A DNA stretch of 59,838 bases. Origin: Bacteroidia bacterium (GTDB taxonomy: Bacteria > Bacteroidota > Bacteroidia > CAILMK01 > JBBDIG01). The stretch lies in the NCBI GenBank assembly GCA_040880525.1, contig JBBDIG010000024.1, forward strand, positions 76,522 through 136,359, in the 5' to 3' direction. The notes under the pieces are model-generated. The model was not told the DNA's origin, made no database searches, and saw only the letters and a program-made list of their open reading frames with translations. Positions 29,342 to 38,063 of the stretch are shown here, in pieces. Positions within the stretch are counted from its first letter, which is position 1. Every line of letters starts with the position of its first letter. A program made the translations under genes and the position numbers.

Positions 29342-30637
29342 ATGAAATATACTTCCTGCCTGCTTTCCCTGCTGCTGAGCCTGCCGTTTGGTTTGCTCTC
29401 ACAAGTAAATCCTGATCCTGAATTTTCTGATCATGTATTTGATGAAAATATACATACCGTGATGCTCCGACAAAAGGGAATACCAGACTCTTATCCAATA
29501 TTAATTCTGAATGCGGGCGACCGGCTGGAACTCTCATTCGATGAAATGGGAACGGAACAGCGCAATTTTGAATATACGCTTATCCATTGCGACTACAATT
29601 GGTATCCCAGCAATATTTCGGAGAATCAATATATTGATGGTTTGATCTCCGATTATATCATCAACATCAGTCCTTCCTTTAATACGTATGTAAAGTATAC
29701 AAACTATGAAGTAGCAATTCCCAGCGAGCAGATGGTGCCGAAGCTTGCCGGCAACTATATAATAAAGGTATATGAATCCGGCTCTCCGGAAGAGGTGGTG
29801 CTGACGAGGCGGTTCTATGTGGTTGCCCAGCAGGTAGGCATCAGAGGAAACGTGCATCAGCCGCTGGATCCTAAATACAGGAAGCGAATGCAGGAAGTGG
29901 ATTTTGAGGTAGACCTAAAGAATCTGTCCGTATCCAATCCTTATGGAGACATACGCATCGTGGTGCAGCAGAATGGCCGGCCCGATAGCGAGCTGCGCAA
30001 CCTGCAGCCAAAGTTTGTAAGGGATAACCTCCTTATATATGATTATGAATTCGAGAATTTATTTGAGGCAGGCAATGAATTCCGGGCGGTGGATTTGCGG
30101 TCGGTTCGCTTTAAAGGCACGGGCGTGGAGCAGCTTACGCTTGATTCCCTGTTCGTGGCGCGGCTGCATGTGGATGAGGACCGTTCATACTTCTCCTTTT
30201 CCAGCCGGGCAGACCTGAACGGAAAGCGCATCATAGACGCGAAGGAAGCTTCCAATCCCGCGGTGGAAGGCGATTACGTGCTCACCTATTTCCGCTTCAA
30301 GAATCCATATCCTGAAGAGGAACCGGATATGTACCTCTATGGAGAGCTGAGCGGCTGGAAAACGCAGCCACCCTACAAACTGCACTATGACAGTGCTTCA
30401 GGATACTATTTTTCCGAGCAGTTGCTGAAGCAGGGATACTATAACTATATATATGTATTGGCCCGGCCCTCCGCGCCTCCCGGCACCCCCGGCAGGTTGC
30501 CAGCGATAGACCAAACCTATTTTGAAGGCAGCTATTGGGAAACCGAAAACGATTACACCATCTACGTCTACCACCGCTCCCTGTCCCTCAATACAGACGA
30601 ATTAGCCGGCATCCTCCGCCTAAACACCGGAATGTGA
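29342..30637 (+). CDS. Type IX secretion system plug protein (DUF5103)
   Basis: A 431-residue exported protein of the DUF5103 family, whose N-terminal part is now called the T9SS plug domain. In Flavobacterium the plug closes the SprA translocon from the periplasmic side. Signal peptide MKYTSCLLSLLLSLPFGLLSQ, mature start VNPDPEF. Motifs: GDRLELSFDEMG, YEYTLIHCDYNWYPS-type FEYTLIHCDYNW, YTNYEVAIPSE, AGNYIIKVYE and, in the C-terminal half, NPYPEEEPDMYLYGELSGW and QGYYNYIYV. It fits with the three T9SS cargo proteins nearby, although no gld/spr core gene is in the window. Confidence 0.87.
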   Translation: MKYTSCLLSLLLSLPFGLLSQVNPDPEFSDHVFDENIHTVMLRQKGIPDSYPILILNAGDRLELSFDEMGTEQRNFEYTLIHCDYNWYPSNISENQYIDGLISDYIINISPSFNTYVKYTNYEVAIPSEQMVPKLAGNYIIKVYESGSPEEVVLTRRFYVVAQQVGIRGNVHQPLDPKYRKRMQEVDFEVDLKNLSVSNPYGDIRIVVQQNGRPDSELRNLQPKFVRDNLLIYDYEFENLFEAGNEFRAVDLRSVRFKGTGVEQLTLDSLFVARLHVDEDRSYFSFSSRADLNGKRIIDAKEASNPAVEGDYVLTYFRFKNPYPEEEPDMYLYGELSGWKTQPPYKLHYDSASGYYFSEQLLKQGYYNYIYVLARPSAPPGTPGRLPAIDQTYFEGSYWETENDYTIYVYHRSLSLNTDELAGILRLNTGM

Positions 30638-30647
30638 GCTGCGTGTC

Positions 30648-30682
30648 GGGTTCTGGGTTCTGGGTTCCGGGTTCTGGGTTCT
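30648..30682. repeat. Tandem 7-bp repeat, five units
   Basis: Five consecutive units of GGGTTCT, the third being GGGTTCC, followed by a degenerate sixth (GCGTTGA). It lies 10 bases after the stop of the plug gene, in non-coding DNA. Confidence 0.9.
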
Positions 30683-31061
30683 GCGTTGAACTCTGAACTT
30701 TGCCAAATGTCAAATTCTATCATTTTTTCCCAAACTATATTATTATTTTTTTGAAATATACCAAGAGTTTAGAAACATTTTAGGGCCCATCCGGGCAGGG
30801 AAAAGGGTTCTTCAGGCCGGCATATCTTTTCTTCGTTAAAATTATTGACGTTCTAAATTTTCATACAATTGAATTGGTAAACATCTTAAATATAGTTTAT
30901 TATAAATTAAAATGATGGTTGTATTCTTAACATTTAGTGCTTCAAGGTTTGATAAAAATGGGATAAGGACAAAATCGGATCAAATGGAAATGAGAGATTA
31001 TTTGCAACTATCCCCAAAAAATTTCATTTGTAAGATAGTGGTTAAAAGTATTTGATTTTTA

Positions 31062-31069
31062 TATCTTTG
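31062..31069 (+). promoter_or_regulatory. Promoter -7 element (TATCTTTG) for the 31186 cargo gene
   Basis: TATCTTTG is an exact match to the Bacteroidota -7 consensus. It predicts transcription starting near 31076 and a ~110-base leader that opens with a stem-loop. No good -33 TTTG lies at the usual spacing; a nearer TTTG is at 31051. Confidence 0.5.
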
Positions 31070-31073
31070 CCGT

Positions 31074-31098
31074 GAAGAAGGGAAAACTTCCGTTCTTC
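31074..31098 (+). ncRNA. 5'-leader stem-loop at the predicted transcription start
   Basis: Left arm 31074-31084 and right arm 31088-31098 pair at 10 of 11 positions around a three-base loop. The structure would be at or within a few bases of the 5' end of the mRNA. There is no following T-tract, so it is not a terminator. A role in mRNA stability or translation control is inference. Confidence 0.45.
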
Positions 31099-31185
31099 TT
31101 TGTCTGAAGCAGGCATGAAAACATATTCCTGGCAGGCGGAAAAGAACACTATCAAAAATTTTTTAACACACAAAGTAAATTTTTA

Positions 31186-33435
31186 ATGAAAACAATTATG
31201 GAAAAGGTAAAACATTACATTCAGTTAGTTTTAATGGCGGTGCTGATGGCAGTGCCGGTTTGGGGATTTGGGCAGAGTTCACTGTCTTCTGACATTGCTG
31301 GAAATGGAGATAATGAGAGTGTTATTTGTGGTGCGGCTTGGAATAATGCATCTGGAGCGACTCAATCCGGTAATGGACAAATCGCTCAGGTTAATCTACC
31401 AGGTGGGTCGTGCAATGGAAATGCAAGGGACAATTCGCAATATTTATTGTTAAAGAATTTTAACACAGCAGATGAGTTCAAGGATATCCCGTCAAATGCC
31501 GTGATCACGGGCATTCAGGTTGAAATCCTTGCGGGAAATGGAGCTAATACCTATGATTCAGCTATTACTCTCGCTAGATCGCAAAGTTTTGTCGGTACAA
31601 GTAAGCAGATAAGTGGAGAGTGGAATACACAAGCTTTCCCTGCTGTTACACGCACCTATGGGGGATCTTCTGATTTATGGGGTACTACATGGACCGCAGC
31701 TGATTTTAAAAGTAGTAATTTTGGAATAGGTATTTCTGTGCGTGCTGATACTACCGGAGGAAAGACGGCAAGTCCTTATGTGGACGGAGTTGAGATTACG
31801 GTTTATTTTTCTCCAATAGATTATTATTATGATGGAACAGGAGATGTTCAAGATACATCCAATTGGGACACAAATCCGGATACCGCAGTTGTGGGTATCC
31901 GCCCTTCAGGTTTTGGCGAATCTAATGTGCGGTTCAATTTAGTGAATACTTACTCGACAACGCCTGATACAGTTGTCCTGGACAGTGCATGGTCAATTAC
32001 AGGAGCTGGCTCCACACTTCAAATAGGCTCACAAGATCCTCTTATTGCTACCGGTTGGCAGATGTTGACCGTACATGATGGGATTATCCTTAATGCGGAT
32101 GTAAGGATTAATAACAGGGGCACGTTAAACTCCGAGCAAATTGGGGCCGGAACTTTTACGCTGCTAAATATGCGTCCTCTTGGAAGACTGCAATATACAG
32201 GAGCCGGGAATCAGTCAATACCCTCACTTGATACCATCTATAATCTTACAATTGGAGGCTCTGGCATTAAAACGTTTGAAGCAACAGGCGAGATCATTTT
32301 TAAGGAAGATTTCACTTTTGCCGGAACAGCCAAAGCGCGTTTGAGCTCTAATCAGGTTCTGATTGCACCTAATAGTTCCTCTGAATTTATTGGTTATGGC
32401 CCTGACAATTACATTATTACGGGCCAAACAGGTTATCTAAGGCAACAAGTAGTGCAAAATGCAGATTCTGTGATTTATCCATTAGGAACGAGTACCGGGT
32501 TTACTCCGATTTACATAACAGTAGGCTCGAATGGTCAAACAAATCATTACGAAGCCCGTGTAATTGGAGATGTTTACAACGACTATAATAATGGCCAGCC
32601 AACAGGAAGTGCAATTGGTTCTAATACAGTTCTCCGTTCCTGGATCGTGAACAGAACAAATACTGATAACACGGATGATACACGTGTAACACTGCTATGG
32701 AATGACACGGATGAGAGGGGAGATTTTAATCGCGATTCGGCTAATATCGCTTTCTTCTTTAGCGGAGGCTGGAATATTCCTGCTGGCCCTGAAGCGGCAG
32801 TTGCGGGTCCGTATCCAGATACTTACATGCTTTCAAGAGATTCATTGGGTATATTCGACAATACCCCCTTTGGCGTAGGTGACATGCAGTCTCCACTCCC
32901 TGTGGAACTCACCTCTTTCACTGCTGTAAAAGTTGAAGATCATGTCCAACTGGATTGGAATACCGCTTCTGAACTTAACAACAAGGGCTTTGAAGTGCAG
33001 CGCAGTCGCGACCTGAAGGAATGGAGCAAGCTGGGTTTTGTAGAAGGCACCGGTACCACAATGGTTCCCCAGAGCTATCGCTTCCATGACGATGCGCCAA
33101 TGTCCGGCATTAACTATTATCGCCTCAGGCAAGTTGACTACAATGGTGAGTATGCTTATTCCGGAGTAGTGGCAGTTGATTTTGCCGGCAGCTTTGTCAT
33201 TGATATTTTCCCGAATCCTGCCAAAGGCGGAAGCGTGAACATCAACATGAACAACCGCGACAATGAGAAGATGGACGTGCGGTTGATCAATATTCACGGA
33301 CAAGAGGTGTTGAATCAGTCAACGTATGACACCAACATGAAACTGAATGTGGAAAGTATTCCTAACGGAAATTACATCCTGACGGTGAGAGCCGGAAACC
33401 AGATAGAGAACAGAAAGATCAGCATCATTCGCTAA
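31186..33435 (+). CDS. Secreted protein with type-A T9SS sorting domain
   Basis: A 749-residue secreted protein. Signal peptide to about residue 31 (VLMAVPVWGFGQ-SS). Residues ~32-215 form a beta-sandwich-like region seen in Bacteroidota surface proteins (VITGIQVEI, FGIGISV, VDGVEITVYFS). The middle carries strand-rich repeats (YNLTIGGSGIKTFEATGEI). Residues ~565-660 are the common PVELTSFTA module with LDWNTASELNNKGFEVQRS and INYYRLRQVDYNGEY. The last ~80 residues are a type-A sorting domain (IDIFPNPAKGGSVNI, NIHGQEV, IPNGNYILTV, KISIIR). Expected fate is export by T9SS and anchoring to surface LPS; no enzyme motif is visible. A long leader and a strong terminator show it is monocistronic. 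Confidence 0.88.
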   Translation: MKTIMEKVKHYIQLVLMAVLMAVPVWGFGQSSLSSDIAGNGDNESVICGAAWNNASGATQSGNGQIAQVNLPGGSCNGNARDNSQYLLLKNFNTADEFKDIPSNAVITGIQVEILAGNGANTYDSAITLARSQSFVGTSKQISGEWNTQAFPAVTRTYGGSSDLWGTTWTAADFKSSNFGIGISVRADTTGGKTASPYVDGVEITVYFSPIDYYYDGTGDVQDTSNWDTNPDTAVVGIRPSGFGESNVRFNLVNTYSTTPDTVVLDSAWSITGAGSTLQIGSQDPLIATGWQMLTVHDGIILNADVRINNRGTLNSEQIGAGTFTLLNMRPLGRLQYTGAGNQSIPSLDTIYNLTIGGSGIKTFEATGEIIFKEDFTFAGTAKARLSSNQVLIAPNSSSEFIGYGPDNYIITGQTGYLRQQVVQNADSVIYPLGTSTGFTPIYITVGSNGQTNHYEARVIGDVYNDYNNGQPTGSAIGSNTVLRSWIVNRTNTDNTDDTRVTLLWNDTDERGDFNRDSANIAFFFSGGWNIPAGPEAAVAGPYPDTYMLSRDSLGIFDNTPFGVGDMQSPLPVELTSFTAVKVEDHVQLDWNTASELNNKGFEVQRSRDLKEWSKLGFVEGTGTTMVPQSYRFHDDAPMSGINYYRLRQVDYNGEYAYSGVVAVDFAGSFVIDIFPNPAKGGSVNINMNNRDNEKMDVRLINIHGQEVLNQSTYDTNMKLNVESIPNGNYILTVRAGNQIENRKISIIR

Positions 33436-33449
33436 CCGATCTTTTCTTG

Positions 33450-33497
33450 AACATGAAAAAGCCCGGACTGATTATTCAGTCCGGGCTTTTTCATGTT
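33450..33497 (+). terminator. Rho-independent terminator after the 31186 cargo gene
   Basis: A perfect 22-bp inverted repeat (33450-33471 and 33476-33497) with a four-base loop, containing a GC core and T5 on the descending arm; A5 on the rising arm makes it possibly bidirectional. Confidence 0.9.
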
Positions 33498-33542
33498 TGC
33501 CCGATTATGTTACAAAAGAAAAGCATCTTTAGCCGCACTTGA

Positions 33543-34403
33543 ATGAAGAAGATCGGGGAACTCCGTACATATTATATCCAGGCCCTTTCTGCCCTTTACC
33601 CTGAGGCAGAAGCAGGAAGCATTACGAACTGGGTATTCCGCGAAGTATTGGACAAAACAACCACCGAAGTCCTGCTAGGGGCCGAAGAGATCATCCCTCC
33701 CGAACGGCTGGAGCAGTTGATGAAGATGCTGGAAAGACTGAAGAAATATGAACCGGTGCAATACATTTTAGGCTATACCTGGTTCCATGATCTCAAACTC
33801 AGTGTTTCGCCAGATGTGCTCATCCCTCGGCCAGAAACCGAGGAATTGGTGGAGCAGGTCATTAGAGAGCATCAGGATCAAAAGATCCGCATCCTCGATA
33901 TTGGAACCGGCACTGGCTGCATTGCCATAGCGCTAAAACGGGCCATGCCGCACGCAGAAGTTCATGCGCTTGATGTTTCCCCCGCAGCGCTGAAGGTGGC
34001 CCGGGAAAATGCAGGCACGCTGGGAGTTGAAATCAATTTCGCAGAGGCTGACATTCTGCAAACTTCACAGATCAGCCATCTTCCGCAGTATGATGTAGTT
34101 GTGAGCAATCCTCCTTACGTAACCCTGGCGGAACAGGAGAATATGCTGTCAAATGTTGCGGAATACGAACCGCGCCTGGCGCTGTTTGTTCCGAATGAAG
34201 ATCCTTTCCTTTTCTACAAAGCAATATGCCGGTTTTCTAACTCTCACCTCAAAGCAGGAGGGGCAATCTGGTTTGAGGTAAATGAGCATTTGGCCGGAGA
34301 ACTGGCGCAGGAACTCCGAAGCAGTTCTGAATTCAATAACATAGAAATCAGGAAGGATCTTTCGGGCAAGCAACGTTTTTTAAAATTGGTAAAACAGGAA
34401 TAA
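33543..34403 (+). CDS. prmC: Release factor glutamine N5-methyltransferase
   Basis: PrmC methylates the glutamine of the GGQ motif in release factors RF1 and RF2. The 286-residue protein has an N-terminal helical domain (about 1-85, including GYTWFHDLKLSVSPDVLIPRPETEELVE), the SAM-binding ILDIGTGTGCIAIAL near residue 117, DVSPAALKVARENA and the catalytic NPPY in VVSNPPYVT. Length is standard. The stop overlaps the ATG of the next gene by one base (TAATG), so the SDR is probably coupled. Confidence 0.95.
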   Translation: MKKIGELRTYYIQALSALYPEAEAGSITNWVFREVLDKTTTEVLLGAEEIIPPERLEQLMKMLERLKKYEPVQYILGYTWFHDLKLSVSPDVLIPRPETEELVEQVIREHQDQKIRILDIGTGTGCIAIALKRAMPHAEVHALDVSPAALKVARENAGTLGVEINFAEADILQTSQISHLPQYDVVVSNPPYVTLAEQENMLSNVAEYEPRLALFVPNEDPFLFYKAICRFSNSHLKAGGAIWFEVNEHLAGELAQELRSSSEFNNIEIRKDLSGKQRFLKLVKQE

Positions 34404-35104
34404 TGGAAATAAAGGATAAAGTAGCTTTCGTAACGGGGGTGAGCAAAGGAATAGGACAGGCAGTGGTCAGCCAACTGCTGGAAAAAGGTGCTCATGTTTG
34501 CGGCCTGGGCAAGACTCGTCCCGGCTACAGCCATGAGCGTTTCAGCTTTTATGAAACCAACGTCCGGGAATCCGGATCTGTGAAGCGATCCGTTGCGGAG
34601 GCGCTTGCCCGCCATGATGGCCGGGTGGATATCCTGATCAATAATGCCGGGCTTGGATATTTCGGCCCGCTGGAAGAAATGCCCCTGGAGCAATGGCATG
34701 AGATATTCGAGGTGAACGTAAACGGTACTTTTTTTACCTGCCGGGAAACGATACCCGTCATGAAGAAGCACGGACGTGGTCATATCATCAATGTTTCTTC
34801 CATAGCCGGGCTGCAAGGGCAGGCCCAGGGCGCAGCATATTGCGGAGCCAAACATGCCGTGCGCGGCATTTCCGATTCGCTCTTCCGGGAACTCCGTGAC
34901 TTCAATATAAAGGTGACGGCTATTTTTCCCGGGTCCACCAAAACGAACTTTTTTGACAATGCTCAGGGTATTGATGCGCATGATAACATGATGATGCCGG
35001 AGGACGTAGCCGGGCAAATTCTCAGGATTATTGAAACACCGGATAATTTCGTTATCAACTCGTTGGAGTTCCGCCCACTGCAACCCAGGCCGGCAAAGAA
35101 GTAG
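34403..35104 (+). CDS. Short-chain dehydrogenase/reductase (SDR)
   Basis: A 233-residue classical SDR oxidoreductase. NAD(P)-binding TGVSKGIG at the N-terminus, NNAG near 80, catalytic Ser in NVSSIAG and Tyr-x3-Lys in AYCGAKHA, and a PGSTKTNFF segment after strand 6. The closest resemblance is to the 3-oxoacyl-ACP reductase/YdfG-like subgroup, but the substrate cannot be read. It is translationally joined to prmC by a one-base overlap. Confidence 0.88.
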   Translation: MEIKDKVAFVTGVSKGIGQAVVSQLLEKGAHVCGLGKTRPGYSHERFSFYETNVRESGSVKRSVAEALARHDGRVDILINNAGLGYFGPLEEMPLEQWHEIFEVNVNGTFFTCRETIPVMKKHGRGHIINVSSIAGLQGQAQGAAYCGAKHAVRGISDSLFRELRDFNIKVTAIFPGSTKTNFFDNAQGIDAHDNMMMPEDVAGQILRIIETPDNFVINSLEFRPLQPRPAKK

Positions 35105-35194
35105 GTTTCTGTTGCGGAAACACTCCCTTTTGTTGGATTGTAAGAGAATCTTATTACCTTAATCGGATTATTTTGATATAACTGAATAGAAAAA

Positions 35195-35602
35195 ATGGCT
35201 AACCAACTTGACAATGAACTTGGCGTCTGCCTGCACGTAGTACGGCACAATGAAAAATGGGCCGTAAAAGCAGGAGAATTTTCGCTGCCTTCCTTTATTT
35301 TCGATTCCAGGGATGAGGCCATCCGCAAGGCGCGGGAGCTATCTCTTACGGATGAGGGGGAGGTAATTGTTCACTCCCTTGAGCAGGGTGAATCAGACCA
35401 TAAAACAGCCCCTGTGAATGGCTCCCCTCCGGATGACGATAATTTCAAAATATTCCGGCATCCTAAGGGTTGGGCTGTGAGCAACGGATCTGTGGAGCAT
35501 CCTTTATTTATTTACCCGGAAGCCTCTGATGCGATTTCTAAGGCAAAAGAACTAAGCCAATTGTATTCAAAGCCTTTTAGTTTCAGAAGTCGAATGGCAT
35601 AA
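35195..35602 (+). CDS. Tandem DUF2188-like protein
   Basis: A 135-residue protein of two DUF2188-like units. Unit 1 (about 12-62): LHVVRHNEKWAVKAG, FDSRDEAIRKARELS, GEVIVHS. Unit 2 (about 83-133): FKIFRHPKGWAVSNG, YPEASDAISKAKELS, PFSFRS. The first unit keeps the full His/Trp/Ala-Val and EAI-x-K-A core; the second is more divergent. A polar linker joins them (NGSPPDDDNF). Function is unknown. ribD follows on the same strand within 12 bases. Confidence 0.72.
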   Translation: MANQLDNELGVCLHVVRHNEKWAVKAGEFSLPSFIFDSRDEAIRKARELSLTDEGEVIVHSLEQGESDHKTAPVNGSPPDDDNFKIFRHPKGWAVSNGSVEHPLFIYPEASDAISKAKELSQLYSKPFSFRSRMA

Positions 35603-35614
35603 TTGCGCGCCCAT

Positions 35615-36664
35615 TTGGAAGCTGATGAAGTATTCATGTCGCGTTGCCTTCAATTGGCAGCTTTAGGCGCAGGAAATGTGGCACCGAATCCTATGGTGGG
35701 GTGTGTGATCACCATCGGGGATGAAGCCGCACCTTATGGCCAAAGGATCATTGGCGAAGGCTATCATCAGCAGTTTGGTGGTCCTCATGCCGAGGTGAAT
35801 GCAGTGGCAGCGGTCAGAGATCCCAACTTGCTTAGAAAAGCGCGGGTTTATGTAAATCTTGAACCTTGCAGCCATCTTGGGAAAACGCCTCCCTGCACAC
35901 GGCTCCTGATTGAGAAGGAAATTCCAGAGGTTGTGATTGGATGCGAGGATCCCCATAAGCTCGTAGCCGGAAGCGGGATCAGCGCCCTTCAAAAGGCAGG
36001 ATGCACGGTGAAAACGGGTGTGCTGGAAAAGCAATCCATTTACCTGAATCGCAGATTTTTTACCTGGCACCAGAAACAGCGGCCCTATATTCTGTTGAAA
36101 TGGGCGCAAACCAGCGATGGATTCATTGCAAGGAAAGATTATTCTTCGAAATGGATAAGCAACCAGTATAGCCGGGCTTTCGTCCATAAATTCAGAAGCA
36201 CGGAAAGCGCAATAATGGTGGGTACCAGAACTGCACTTTTTGATGATCCGGCATTAAACGTCCGGAACTGGTCTGGAAAAGATCCTCTAAGAATTGTAAT
36301 TGACCGGCAGCTTAAAATCCCTGCTTCTGCTCAAATTTTTGCTAAAACAGGAAAAATTGTGATTTTCAATGAACATAAAAATGGCGAGGAACGGAATGTG
36401 AGTTTCCGGAAGATCGCGTTCGGAGAGGATGGATTGGCGGCAATGCTGAATGAGCTATTCAATATGAAGGTATTGTCAGTATTAGTTGAAGGAGGTGCCG
36501 CGCTCTTAAATTCCTTCATTGAAAAGGATCTGTGGGATGAGGCAAGGGTTTTTACCGCCCCGGTTTATTTTACAGAAGGTATTCCTGCTCCCGTTCTCAG
36601 CAAGACCCCTGTTGCCCGGCATTCCATTGATCATGATGTAATGAACCACTACCTTAATTTATAA
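35615..36664 (+). CDS. ribD: Bifunctional riboflavin biosynthesis deaminase/reductase
   Basis: RibD deaminates and then reduces the pyrimidine intermediate of riboflavin synthesis. The N-terminal deaminase domain has the zinc site HAEVNAV plus EPCSHLGKTPPC; the C-terminal reductase has LLKWAQTSDGFIA, VGTRTALFDDPALNVR and LVEGGAALLNSFI. The start is unsettled. TTG at 35615 gives MEADEVFMSRCLQLA, the expected family N-terminus; TTG at 35603 adds four residues and the first ATG, at 35636, would cut the conserved DE-x-F-M. About 349 residues, normal length. Confidence 0.93.
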   Translation: MEADEVFMSRCLQLAALGAGNVAPNPMVGCVITIGDEAAPYGQRIIGEGYHQQFGGPHAEVNAVAAVRDPNLLRKARVYVNLEPCSHLGKTPPCTRLLIEKEIPEVVIGCEDPHKLVAGSGISALQKAGCTVKTGVLEKQSIYLNRRFFTWHQKQRPYILLKWAQTSDGFIARKDYSSKWISNQYSRAFVHKFRSTESAIMVGTRTALFDDPALNVRNWSGKDPLRIVIDRQLKIPASAQIFAKTGKIVIFNEHKNGEERNVSFRKIAFGEDGLAAMLNELFNMKVLSVLVEGGAALLNSFIEKDLWDEARVFTAPVYFTEGIPAPVLSKTPVARHSIDHDVMNHYLNL

Positions 36665-36749
36665 ATGTGAATTATGTGGAGTTATAAGGGCAACGGCATA
36701 AATATTGGCCCGCCTGCCCATAATTCTCACAAACCTAAAACAATCAATC

Positions 36750-37841
36750 ATGAAGAGAATTTTGATAACCTTAATTCCGGCCCTCCTCATTTATTTTGCG
36801 GCTGATGCACAAAAAATGGGGATCCTCGATTTTGAAGAAACCAGCTTCGACTTTGGCGTTTTTGCTGAAGACGGGCCGATGATGTCTTATACTTTCTATT
36901 TTGTGAACAAGGGAAAGGCCCCGGTGAAGCTTGAAACTGTAAAAGCGGAATGTGGCTGCACTACTCCAAAATGGACAAAAGAGGAAGTTCTGCCCAAGGA
37001 TACCGGAAAAGTTTCAGTGATTTTTGACCCTATGAACCGTCCGGGCAAATTCAACAAATCCATCACTGTTACTACTAACGGTTTTCCTCAGCAGGTGATG
37101 CTTTATATTTCAGGGAACGTTACTCCACGGGTAAAGACGGCAAAAGACCTCTACCCCACTGAGCTCGGAAATCTTCGGGTGCTGATCAATCATATTAATC
37201 TGGGTGAAATCTATACCAACGAAGAGGACAGTGTTCACATGGCGTTTTACAACGATGGAGAAGAGACCATCGTTTTTGCTGAGATAGAAACGCCTCCACA
37301 CCTGAAAATTCATGCAGACCCTAAATTTTTGCCGCCAGGAGAAAAAGGCCGCTTCATCATCTATTTTGATGGTGCGAAGCAAGAAGATCTCGGTTTTGTC
37401 CATGAAAAGGTGATGGTTAAGACAAATGATAAGGCCCAGCCGGAAAAGGAGCTTATTGTAATGGCTACCGTAAAGCAGTATTTCTCACCCCTGGACGAAG
37501 AAGAAATGGCAAATGCTCCGAAACTGGAGTTTAAGCAGGATGTGATTGATTACGGAAATATCCCGCTTGATAGAACATCAGAGGTGACATTTGAATATAA
37601 GAATACCGGAAAGCAACCGCTCGTGCTCTACAAGGTAAAAACCAGTTGCGGATGCACGGCATCGCAGCCTGAGAAGGAGAAGCTGGAGCCAGGTGAATCC
37701 AGTAAATTGCGTGTAACATTTACCCCACCCGGAAAAGTAGGATACGAGGAGAAAACTATTACAGTATGGTCCAATGACCCTTTAACTCCTCAACAAACAT
37801 TAACGATCAAAGCAAATGTAGTGGCAACTTCAGCCAATTAG
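36750..37841 (+). CDS. DUF1573 secreted protein, two ASH-like domains
   Basis: A 363-residue exported protein of the DUF1573 family, common and uncharacterised in Bacteroidota. ATG at 36750 opens a clean signal peptide (MKRILITLIPALLIYFAADA-Q); an in-frame ATG at 36705 adds 15 residues without one. Two Ig-like DUF1573 units are visible. The first (about 28-120) contains FDFGVFAEDGPMMSYTFYFVN and AECGCTTPKW. The second (about 255-355) contains IDYGNIPLDRTSEVTFEYKNTG and TSCGCTASQPEK. The paired CGC cysteines may form disulfides. A terminator follows. Confidence 0.88.
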   Translation: MKRILITLIPALLIYFAADAQKMGILDFEETSFDFGVFAEDGPMMSYTFYFVNKGKAPVKLETVKAECGCTTPKWTKEEVLPKDTGKVSVIFDPMNRPGKFNKSITVTTNGFPQQVMLYISGNVTPRVKTAKDLYPTELGNLRVLINHINLGEIYTNEEDSVHMAFYNDGEETIVFAEIETPPHLKIHADPKFLPPGEKGRFIIYFDGAKQEDLGFVHEKVMVKTNDKAQPEKELIVMATVKQYFSPLDEEEMANAPKLEFKQDVIDYGNIPLDRTSEVTFEYKNTGKQPLVLYKVKTSCGCTASQPEKEKLEPGESSKLRVTFTPPGKVGYEEKTITVWSNDPLTPQQTLTIKANVVATSAN

Positions 37842-37866
37842 ATTTTTGCTCTTATATAAATTCAAG

Positions 37867-37892
37867 TAAAGGCCGGCATGTTCCGGCCTTTA
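37867..37892 (+). terminator. Terminator after the DUF1573 gene
   Basis: A perfect 10-bp stem (37867-37876 and 37883-37892) with a six-base loop, followed by a modest T-rich stretch. Confidence 0.7.
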
Positions 37893-38063
37893 TTGTTTCA
37901 GGAGCTACATCTCTAAATTGGGCTTATAGCTTGAGTACAAAAATTATCTTGATTTTATTTGATTCTTACAAAAGTAAAGGCAGGCGCAGGTTTCAGTAGT
38001 TATTCACATTTTTTTGTGGATAAATTTGAAAAGTGTATTATTAACTGTAATTATGTAACGCTT

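Larger units (their letters stand above)
30638..31185. other. Non-coding interval upstream of the 31186 T9SS cargo gene
   Basis: 548 bases without a credible gene. It begins with a 7-bp tandem repeat (30648-30682), continues as AT-rich sequence, and ends with a candidate promoter at 31062 and a stem-loop at 31074-31098. The rest holds nothing I can name. Confidence 0.6.

Noticed and set aside
34244-35083. 279-codon antisense frame over prmC and the SDR
   Set aside because: Shadow of two well-identified genes; no protein-family pattern.
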